64,000 nucleotides of DNA. Origin: Rhodoplanes azumiensis. Lineage in GTDB: Bacteria > Pseudomonadota > Alphaproteobacteria > Rhizobiales > Xanthobacteraceae. The stretch lies in assembly GCF_042682915.1 (NCBI RefSeq), contig NZ_JBHUIW010000028.1, forward strand, positions 9,043-73,042, given 5' to 3'. The notes under the pieces are model-generated. The model worked only from the letters and a program-made list of their open reading frames with translations, ran no database searches and was not told where the DNA came from. The translations under genes and the position numbers were made by a program. The first letter of the stretch is position 1. Each line of letters opens with the position of its first letter. Positions 51,659-58,989 of the stretch are shown here, piece by piece.

Positions 51659-52945
51659 TCACCGGTCGACCAGAATAGCCCGGAAATCGTTGATGTTGGT
51701 GCAGGTCGGCCCGGGCCGCAACAGGTCGCCGAGCCGCTCGAAGAAGCCGGTGGAATCGTTGTCGGCAAGAAACGCGGCGGGATCGAGGCCGAGCGCGCGC
51801 GCCCGTGCCACGGTGGTCTCGTCGACGAAGGCGCCGGCCGGATCGTCGGCCTTGCCGCCGCCGCCGTCGATGCCGTCGGTGTCGGCGGCGAGCGCCGCCA
51901 CGCCGGGCAGGCCGTCGAGGGCGGCCGCGAGCGCCAGCACGTATTCCTGGTTCGGCCCGCCGCGGCCCTTTCCACGCAACGTCACGGTCAGCTCACCGCC
52001 CGACAGGATCACGGCGCGGCGGTGCTGGGCGACGAACTCCTTGGCGATGGCGGCGTGCTGGGCCGCGACCGTGCGGGCCTCGCCCTCCAGCCGGTCGCCG
52101 AGCAGCAGGCAGTCGAGCCCGGACGCCCGGACCTTGGCCTCGACCTGCTCGAAGGCATCCTGCGGCCGCGCCACGATCCGGTAGTCGAGATCCGCGAAGA
52201 CCGGGTCGCCGGGCTTGGGCGTCTCGTTCGCCGGGGTCTCCAGCGCCGCCTTGATCTCGTCCGGGATGTCGAGACCGTAGCGGGCGACGATGGCGCGGGC
52301 GTCGGCGAGCGTCGTCGGATCCGGCACGGTCGGGCCGGAGCCGATCACGCTCGGATCGTCGCCGGGCACGTCGGAGATCGACAGCGTCACCACCTTGGCC
52401 GGATGGGCGCGCGCCGCGAGCCGGCCGCCCTTCAGCCGGGAGAGATGCTTGCGGACCGTGTTGATCTCGCCGATCGCCGCCCCGCAGCGCAGGAGCTGGC
52501 GGGTGACGGCCTGCTTGGCGGCGAGCGAGATGCCCGCGGCCGGCGCGATCCAGTTGGCCGAGGCGCCGCCCGACACCAGCACCAGGACGAGATCGTTCGG
52601 CCCGGCCGCGTCGGCGAGCGCGAGCGTCGTCTCGGCGCCGGCGAGACCGGCCGCGTCGGGCACCGGATGTCCGGCCTCGACCACCTCGATCACCCGGCCC
52701 TTGCGGCCGTGGCCGTGCCGCGTCACCGCGATGCCGGTCAGCCGGTCCTTGGGCAGCCGCAGCTTGTCGAGGTAGTGCGCCTCGACGGCCTCGACGGTCG
52801 CGCCGGCGGCCTTGCCGGCGGCCAGCACGACGACCCGCCCAGTCTCCGGAGGAGCCGGCAGCGCCGGGGGCAGGCAGACCGAAGGATGCGCGGCCGCGAC
52901 GGCCGCCTCGTACAGCTTGACCAGCAGATCGCGGCTCGGGCTCAT
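51659..52945 (-). CDS. Glycerate 2-kinase (GckA, MOFRL family)
   Basis: Phosphorylates D-glycerate to 2-phosphoglycerate. 428 residues from ATG 52945, containing VVVLAAGKAAGATVEAVEAH, LVSGGASANW, NTVRKHLSRLKGGRLA, SDVPGDDPSVIGSGPTVPD and the C-terminal MOFRL domain (GPNQEYVLALAAAL, AADTDGIDG). It lies 29 bp upstream of DUF1036-pyk; with enolase encoded elsewhere, glycerate would feed pyruvate. Confidence 0.93.
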   Translation of the reverse strand: MSPSRDLLVKLYEAAVAAAHPSVCLPPALPAPPETGRVVVLAAGKAAGATVEAVEAHYLDKLRLPKDRLTGIAVTRHGHGRKGRVIEVVEAGHPVPDAAGLAGAETTLALADAAGPNDLVLVLVSGGASANWIAPAAGISLAAKQAVTRQLLRCGAAIGEINTVRKHLSRLKGGRLAARAHPAKVVTLSISDVPGDDPSVIGSGPTVPDPTTLADARAIVARYGLDIPDEIKAALETPANETPKPGDPVFADLDYRIVARPQDAFEQVEAKVRASGLDCLLLGDRLEGEARTVAAQHAAIAKEFVAQHRRAVILSGGELTVTLRGKGRGGPNQEYVLALAAALDGLPGVAALAADTDGIDGGGGKADDPAGAFVDETTVARARALGLDPAAFLADNDSTGFFERLGDLLRPGPTCTNINDFRAILVDR

Positions 52946-53154
52946 TGCAACCTCTGATGTTTTCGTCGGCGCGCCACGGCAGCGTCGCGGCACGCCGCGG
53001 AGCGTTCGCCTTATAGAGCCTCGCCGGGAGAAAGCATCCCGGAGAACTACGCTGGCACCGGGCACGACCGGCATGCGATCGGCGTGCGGCTGGCGGATGG
53101 CTGGCGAGCGTGCGTGGCCGGCCCTATCTTGCCGATCAGCGGAGACCCATCATC

Positions 53155-53499
53155 ATGACCCAGACCCCCGACCGTTCCGACCTGTTCGGTTCCCTCGACG
53201 CGCTCGATCCGGCCGTCCGCACGGCGCTCGAAGCCGCCGTGTTCCGGCGGCTCGTCGCGCATCTGCGCGACCGCACCGATGTGCAGAACATCGACCTGAT
53301 GAATCTCGCCGGCTTCTGCCGCAACTGCCTGTCCAACTGGCTCAAGGACGCCGCCGACGCGACCGGCGTGCCGCTCTCCAAGGACCAGAGCCGCGAGGCC
53401 GTCTACGGCATGCCCTACGACACCTGGAAGGCGACCTACCAGCGCGAGGCGACCCCCGCCCAGCAGGCCGCCTTCGCCAAGACCCACACGCACGGCTGA
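53155..53499 (+). CDS. DUF1244 family protein
   Basis: 114 residues from ATG 53155. The family signature VQNIDLMNLAGFCRNCLSNW with its conserved cysteine pair and YGMPYDTWKATYQREA are present. Soluble, helical, function unknown. Confidence 0.9.
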   Translation: MTQTPDRSDLFGSLDALDPAVRTALEAAVFRRLVAHLRDRTDVQNIDLMNLAGFCRNCLSNWLKDAADATGVPLSKDQSREAVYGMPYDTWKATYQREATPAQQAAFAKTHTHG

Positions 53500-53679
53500 A
53501 CCCACACGCACGGCCGAGCGCCCCGCGATCCACGGTCGAGGCTTTTCGCCCACACGTCCGGCTTTTTTGCGCGGGCGTGTGGATGATGTGGATCGCGGCC
53601 CTCCTGCCCTCGCGTCGCCTTGACGGGCTGGCAGAATTGGCCCGTATCAGCCGAAACACGTTTTTCGTCGAGGACCGAG

Positions 53680-53961
53680 ATGCCCGCAACCGCCGCCGCC
53701 GATGCCCGTGCCGACAAGAATCGCGCGGAGCGGTTCGCCCAGGATCAGCTCCGTGCCTTCGTCGAGCGCATCGAGAAGCTGGAAGAAGAGAAGAAAGCGA
53801 TCGCCGACGACATCAAGGACGTGTTCGCCGAGGCGAAGGGCAACGGCTACGACACCAAGGCGCTGCGCGCCGTGATCCGCCTGCGCAAGCAGGACAAGGA
53901 CGAGCGCGCCGAGCACGAGGCGATTCTCGAGACCTACAAAGCCGCCCTCGGGATGATCTGA
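53680..53961 (+). CDS. DUF2312 (GapR-like) nucleoid-associated protein
   Basis: 93 residues, ATG 53680. FAQDQLRAFVERIEKLEEEKKAIADDIKDVFAEAK and YDTKALRAVIRLRKQD are the coiled coil and basic region of DUF2312. The family includes Caulobacter GapR, a dimeric or tetrameric protein that binds overtwisted AT-rich DNA near replication forks. Here the gene is single and short, the usual size. Confidence 0.92.
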   Translation: MPATAAADARADKNRAERFAQDQLRAFVERIEKLEEEKKAIADDIKDVFAEAKGNGYDTKALRAVIRLRKQDKDERAEHEAILETYKAALGMI

Positions 53962-53992
53962 GACGGTGCGCACCGGTCGTCCGGGCGTTCTC

Positions 53993-54141
53993 ACCCTCTC
54001 CCTCAGGGAGAGGGTCGGTGCGCGCCGCAGGCGAGCACCGGGGTGAGGGTTTACGGCGGCAGTTGGTGACCTCGGCAGCCCCTCACCCGGACGTCGCGCC
54101 TTCGGCGCGAACCCCGATCTCTCCCCGCCGGGGAGAGGCGA
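53993..54141. repeat. Intergenic hairpin and REP-like palindromes
   Basis: A perfect 10-bp stem (ACCCTCTCCC, loop TCA, GGGAGAGGGT; 53993-54015) lies 32 bp after the DUF2312 stop and could terminate it, though without a T-tract. It is followed by GGGTGAGGG and CCCCTCACCC blocks and a CTCCCCGCCGGGGAG hairpin (about 54122-54136), a mosaic typical of dispersed palindromic elements. Confidence 0.6.
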
Positions 54142-54178
54142 AGATCGTGCCCGCTGATGGGCCCGAAGCTCTTGCCCC

Positions 54179-54946
54179 TCACGCCCAGATCGCCATGCGC
54201 AGACCGTGGCGGTCGCGCGGCGGCGGATCGGGGAACGACCTCGCGGTCTTCGCGCGAAGGCGTCGCGCCGTGACGGCACAGGCGAGCGCATCGAGAAGAT
54301 CGTCCGGTCCGGCACCCTTGGGCGGCGGCGCCTCGACGGCCGCGGCGGGCAGGCCGGCGGCGATCAGAAGGTCGCGCCGCTGCGCCAGCCCGGGCGGATG
54401 AGGACGGCTCTTCACCTTCTTGGGCGTGCACAGCGGACGCATCCCGTTCATCTGCCAGAACGCCACCTCGGGATGCGTCTCGAAAATCCGCTCGGCCAGC
54501 GCGGGCCGCTCGACGAGCAAGCGGTCGACCTCGCGGATCTTCGGGAACAGGCAGAACGTCTGAAGCGCGACCTTGCGTGGCGGGTCCGAGGTCGTCAGCG
54601 CGACGGCAGACGCTCGCCTGTGGGCGGCCAGTGTCGCCGACCAGTCGGCCGGCGGCTCGGTCTCGGCGTGAACAGCGGCGCGCGACGGCACCGAGAAGAC
54701 CGAGGATTGTCGCGCGCCAAGCAACGACCGCACGGCGGTCTCCGCCTCGCGGCCGCCGGGACCGACCCGGTCGGGCAGGCCGATCGGCATGTCGACGGCG
54801 ATCACGACAGGCTTTTCGGGGGCCGCGACGATGTCGGCAAAGCACCGCTCGACCCGCACCCGCACGGCGTCTCCGGCCGGCGCCACGAAGGCGACGATCC
54901 AGCCGCCCGGGCATCCGTCGACCCCCGCCAGCCATTCATGGTCCAT
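54179..54946 (-). CDS. DUF429 protein (putative RNase H-like nuclease)
   Basis: 255 residues from ATG 54946. The DUF429 pattern includes LAGVDGCPGGWIVAFV near the N-terminus, IAVDMPIGLPD, FETHPEVAFWQMNG and DDLLDALACAVTARR with the acidic residues of an RNase H-like fold. Function unproven; not in an operon. Confidence 0.85.
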   Translation of the reverse strand: MDHEWLAGVDGCPGGWIVAFVAPAGDAVRVRVERCFADIVAAPEKPVVIAVDMPIGLPDRVGPGGREAETAVRSLLGARQSSVFSVPSRAAVHAETEPPADWSATLAAHRRASAVALTTSDPPRKVALQTFCLFPKIREVDRLLVERPALAERIFETHPEVAFWQMNGMRPLCTPKKVKSRPHPPGLAQRRDLLIAAGLPAAAVEAPPPKGAGPDDLLDALACAVTARRLRAKTARSFPDPPPRDRHGLRMAIWA

Positions 54947-55105
54947 AAGGTTTCGTTCTTCCAACAGCGCCACCCGACGTCTGTTCGGGATCGCGGCGAT
55001 TCCCCGCGCCGGGAAGGTTCCCACACCGGAACGAAATGCTCTAGGGTCGCGGCGCCGCTCCGCCCCGCACCCCCGGCGCGAGTGCCCCGCTTCCGGAGAC
55101 AGACC

Positions 55106-55981
55106 ATGACGATCCGACCGCGCCGCAGCGTGCTCTACATGCCGGGCTCGAATCCCCGTGCGATGGAGAAGGCCAAGACCCTGCCGATCGACGCCGTGAT
55201 CCTCGACCTCGAGGATTCGGTCGCGCCGGACGCCAAGGGCGAGGCCCGCAAGCTGGTCGCCGAGACCGTGAAGGCCGGCGGCTTCGGCCGGCGCGAGGTG
55301 TTCGTGCGCGTCAACGGCGTCGACACGCCCTGGTTCAGCGACGACCTCGACGCCGTCGTGCCGGCCAAGCCGGACGTGATTCTGGTGCCGAAGGTGTCCA
55401 GCCCGGACACGCTGGAGATGATCGGCCAGCGCCTGCTCGACATGCACGCCGACAGCAAGATCCGCATCTGGATCATGATCGAGACGCCGCTGTCGATCTT
55501 CAACATCCAGGCGCTCGCCGCCTGCGCCGGCGACACCGAGACGCGGCTCGGCGGCTTCGTGATGGGCACCAACGATCTCGCCAAGGAGACGCGGGTGCGC
55601 CTGGTGCCGGGTCGCGCGCCGATGATCGGCTGGCTCGCCACCTGCGTGCTCGCCGCCCACGCCTACGGGCTCGACATCGTCGACGGCGTCTACAACACGC
55701 TCTCCGACATGGAGGGCTTCGAGCGCGAATGCCGCGAGGGCCGCGATCTCGGCTTCGACGGCAAGACGCTGATCCATCCGAATCAGATCGCGCCGTGCAA
55801 CGCGGTGTTCTCGCCCAGCGCCGACGAGGTCGCGCTGGCCCGCAAGATGATCGCCGCCTTCGAGCAGCCGGAGAACCGCGGCAAGGGCGTGGTGCAGATC
55901 GACGGTCGCATGGTCGAGCGCCTGCACGCCGAGATGGCCCAGCGCACCGTCGCGATCGCCGACGCGATCGGGGCGGAGTGA
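55106..55981 (+). CDS. HpcH/HpaI-family CoA-ester lyase (malyl-CoA lyase/thioesterase-like)
   Basis: 291 residues. TIM-barrel enzyme of the citrate-lyase-beta group: RSVLYMPGSNPRAMEKA, DAVILDLEDSVAP, IWIMIETPLSIFN, GTNDLAKE and KTLIHPNQI are typical of malyl-/citramalyl-CoA lyases and malyl-CoA thioesterase. The probable reaction is cleavage or hydrolysis of (S)-malyl-CoA-type esters, producing acetyl-CoA and glyoxylate or malate. GGAGA precedes the ATG. The exact substrate cannot be told. Confidence 0.88.
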   Translation: MTIRPRRSVLYMPGSNPRAMEKAKTLPIDAVILDLEDSVAPDAKGEARKLVAETVKAGGFGRREVFVRVNGVDTPWFSDDLDAVVPAKPDVILVPKVSSPDTLEMIGQRLLDMHADSKIRIWIMIETPLSIFNIQALAACAGDTETRLGGFVMGTNDLAKETRVRLVPGRAPMIGWLATCVLAAHAYGLDIVDGVYNTLSDMEGFERECREGRDLGFDGKTLIHPNQIAPCNAVFSPSADEVALARKMIAAFEQPENRGKGVVQIDGRMVERLHAEMAQRTVAIADAIGAE

Positions 55982-56091
55982 ACCGACGAACTGATCCGTT
56001 CGCCGTCGTTCCGCAGCGCCCCGGAATGAACGGCTGATTCAAATCCTCTGCCGGAACCAGACGCGGGGGCCGCGAAAGGCCCCCGGTCCCC

Positions 56092-57873
56092 TCACGCCGC
56101 CGCGGTGGTGGCCGGCGGGGCCGGGTCGGCCGGTGTCTCGGCGGCTAGCCCGGCCAGCACCGGGGTCAGCCGCTGCATCAGCGCCGCTTTGTAGAGCGGC
56201 TTGGCGATGAAGTCGGTCATGCCCGCCTCCCGGCAGGTCGCGGCGTCCTCGGGGAACGCGTTGGCGGTGAGCGCCACGATCGGGATGCGGCTCCACGCGC
56301 CGCCGAGCGCCCGAATCTCGCGCGTGGCCGTGATTCCGTCCATCTCCGGCATGCGCATGTCCATGAACACGATGTCGAACATGTGGGCGCGTGCCTGCTC
56401 GACCGCGTCGCGGCCGTTGGCGGCGATCACCAGGGTCGACGGCACCCCCTGCAGGAGCTTGGCGAAGACGAGCTGATTGGTCGCGTTGTCCTCGGCGAGC
56501 AGCACGCGGATCGGCCGCCCCGGCGCGGCGGCGGGCGAGGTCGTTCCGTCGGCCGCCGTGCCGTCGACCGCCACGGGCGGCGCGGCCGTCTCGGGAATGG
56601 GCAGCGTCAGCGTCACCGTGACGGTGGTGCCGGCGCCGGCCTGCGACTCGACCCGGATGGTGCCGCCCATCAGGTCGAGGAGGCGCTTGCAGATGGCGAG
56701 CCCCAGCCCGGTGCCGCCGAACCGGCTGGAGATCGAAACGTCGGCCTGGCCGAACTCGGTGAACAGCCGATCGATCTTGTCGGCCGCGATCCCGATGCCG
56801 GTGTCTCGCACGACGCACCGGAGCGTCGCCTCGGTCGAACTCCGGCCCGTGCAGTACAGCTGGACCTCGACCGTGCCGGCGGCCGTGAACTTGATCGCGT
56901 TGTCGAGCAGGTTGAGCAGCACCTGGCGCAGCCGCGCGCCGTCGCCGATCAGCTCGGCCGGCAGGCCGGGATCGACCAGCACGCGTAGCGTCAGGCCCTT
57001 GTCGTGAGCCCGCGGCCCGACGATGCAGACGACCTTGCCGACCACGGTGGCGGGCGAGAACGGCGCCGCGTCGAGCTCGAGCCGGCCGGCGTCGAGCTTG
57101 GAGAAGTCGAGCACGTCGTTGAGGATGTGCAGGAGGTCGGCGCCCGAGCCGGCGATCGTCTCGGCGAGATGGCGCTGCTCCGCATCGAGCTTGGTGTCGA
57201 GCAGCGCCGAGGAGAGGCCGATCACCGCGTTCATCGGTGTGCGGATCTCGTGGCTCATCATGGCGAGGAAGGCCGACTTGGCCGCGGTCGCCTCCTCGGC
57301 CACGCGGAGCGCCTGCTCGGTTCGGTCGATCTGCTCGCGCAGGCTGCTCTGCACCTCCTCGTGCTCGTCGGTGGCGCGCTTCAACGCCCGGATCGGCACC
57401 AGATAGGCGCACACCAGGATCACGCCGCCGGCGACGAGGCCGAGCAGCAGGACGAGCCCGCTCTGGATCAGCAGCGGCCAAAGGTCGGCGGTCGCCCGCA
57501 CGGTGCCGACGGTCTGGCCACGCACGACGATCGGCCGCTCGACCGTGTAGGTCGGCGCCGCGAGCGCCGGGCCGGTCTCGGCCACCTGTTGTCCCTTCGC
57601 ATCGACGACCCTCAGGCTCTCGCCGATCCGGTAGTAGTCGATGAAGTCGGCCAGCCGGTGCGAGGCGAACCGCCAGGCGTCGCCCTGCGTGTAGGCGTAT
57701 TCGGCGATCCGGCGCGCCGCCAGCTCGGCCCGGTAGCCGAGCTTGGCCTGTTCGTCCCGATAATGCGAGAGCCCGAACAATAGCGGCCCGACCAGGCTTG
57801 TCAGGATCGTGACGGCCAGGACGACCGCCCGGACGAAACGATTCAGGATCTTGAACGATTGGGATGGGCTCAT
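56092..57873 (-). CDS. Hybrid histidine kinase with receiver domain
   Basis: 593 residues: two membrane helices (about 14-35 and 135-160) around a ~95-residue periplasmic region, a short coiled coil (about 165-200), HisKA with the phospho-acceptor His208 (MSHEIRTPMNAVIG), an ATPase domain (NLLDNAIKFT, RDTGIGIAADKI, GGTGLGLAICK) and a receiver with Asp505 (DIVFMDMRMPEMDG). No output domain or HPt is present, so signal must leave via a separate HPt or regulator. The stop of the binding-protein gene is 4 bp upstream of this ATG. Confidence 0.93.
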   Translation of the reverse strand: MSPSQSFKILNRFVRAVVLAVTILTSLVGPLLFGLSHYRDEQAKLGYRAELAARRIAEYAYTQGDAWRFASHRLADFIDYYRIGESLRVVDAKGQQVAETGPALAAPTYTVERPIVVRGQTVGTVRATADLWPLLIQSGLVLLLGLVAGGVILVCAYLVPIRALKRATDEHEEVQSSLREQIDRTEQALRVAEEATAAKSAFLAMMSHEIRTPMNAVIGLSSALLDTKLDAEQRHLAETIAGSGADLLHILNDVLDFSKLDAGRLELDAAPFSPATVVGKVVCIVGPRAHDKGLTLRVLVDPGLPAELIGDGARLRQVLLNLLDNAIKFTAAGTVEVQLYCTGRSSTEATLRCVVRDTGIGIAADKIDRLFTEFGQADVSISSRFGGTGLGLAICKRLLDLMGGTIRVESQAGAGTTVTVTLTLPIPETAAPPVAVDGTAADGTTSPAAAPGRPIRVLLAEDNATNQLVFAKLLQGVPSTLVIAANGRDAVEQARAHMFDIVFMDMRMPEMDGITATREIRALGGAWSRIPIVALTANAFPEDAATCREAGMTDFIAKPLYKAALMQRLTPVLAGLAAETPADPAPPATTAAA

Positions 57874-57877
57874 CGCG

Positions 57878-58762
57878 CTACTCGATCGGAATCGCGCCGT
57901 GGGCTCGGAAAAGGCCGATCCCGGCGGGGGATCGCAGATAGGACAGCAGGCGGGTCGTCTTCGGGGACGGCTCGCCCTTCGTCACCGCGCAGATCGCCAC
58001 CCACAGCGGATAGGTCCGGTCTTCCGGGGAGACGACGCGCGGCACGACGTCGTCCAGTGCGACCTCGCGCAGATCGAGCTTCTCGGCGCGCAACTGCAAC
58101 AGGCTCATCACGGCGAACGAGCCGACGACCCGCTGCGCCAGATCGGCGTTCTCCTGATCCGTGGTCGCGACCGGAACGCCGGTCCGTGCATAGGCGGCGT
58201 CGAGGGCCGCGCCCAGCTTCGGCTCGAAGGCGACCAGATAGCCGTTCTCGGACCCGGCCCGGGTGCGCAGGATCACGTTGAGCGGCGTGCCGTCCGGCCA
58301 CATCGGCGACGTCTCGCTGTAAATGCGCGGCAGGTCGGTGCTGCGGATGCCGGGCGGCGCCGGATGGGCCGACACGAAGGCCAGCGGCGTGCGCAGGCAG
58401 AACGCCTCGACGAAGCCCTTGGCGCGCTCGGCGTCGGTCAGGCGGCGGCCCGTCACGGCGATGTCGACGGCGCCCTCCTGCAGGGCGCGCAGGCCGCCGG
58501 GCGTGCCGAGGCTCGGCAGCACCTCGACGAGGGTTCCGGGAGCAGCGGCCGTGAACGCGTCGCCGATCTCCCGGATCGCGGCGAGGGCCATGCCGGTGCC
58601 GCCGATCCGAACCGCCGTCCCGGGCGGCGCCGTCGGGCCGGGGGCAGCCGAGTCGGGGGCCGCGATGGCCGGGCCGCCCCACGACGCCGGCGCGAGCAGG
58701 GCGATCACGAGAGCACGGCAGGCGGTCCTCCGGCCGACCAAGGTGGCACATGCACGTTGCAC
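57878..58762 (-). CDS. Phosphate-type periplasmic binding protein paired with the kinase
   Basis: 294 residues from a GTG at 58762, supported by GAGGAGAG about 9 bases upstream. N-terminal signal peptide (CRALVIALLAPASWGGPAIA). The mature part is a PstS-like binding protein (GTAVRIGGTGMALAAIREIG, VDIAVTGRRLTDAE, SPMWPDGTPLNVILRT, RLLSYLRSPAG). No ABC transporter genes accompany it; instead it ends 4 bp before the hybrid kinase, suggesting a receptor for sensing rather than uptake. A longer frame to 58879 is less likely. Confidence 0.85.
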   Translation of the reverse strand: MQRACATLVGRRTACRALVIALLAPASWGGPAIAAPDSAAPGPTAPPGTAVRIGGTGMALAAIREIGDAFTAAAPGTLVEVLPSLGTPGGLRALQEGAVDIAVTGRRLTDAERAKGFVEAFCLRTPLAFVSAHPAPPGIRSTDLPRIYSETSPMWPDGTPLNVILRTRAGSENGYLVAFEPKLGAALDAAYARTGVPVATTDQENADLAQRVVGSFAVMSLLQLRAEKLDLREVALDDVVPRVVSPEDRTYPLWVAICAVTKGEPSPKTTRLLSYLRSPAGIGLFRAHGAIPIE

Positions 58763-58989
58763 CGGGGCGTCTCTCCTCCTCGCGCCGCAACCACCCGTCA
58801 TCCTAATGGAAGCCGGCGCAACGTCGAGGGGTGGCGGCGAGATGGCGGTTATTCCCGCAGGCTTTTCCCCGCTCCTCATCCGGACAGCTTAGACCGTCCC
58901 GGCGAAAGGGGCTCCACCCCGCGACAGCCGGACGCGCTGATTCGGTCGTCCCGCGTCCTGCTCCGGGCGCGGCCGCGTCGGGCTCGCGG

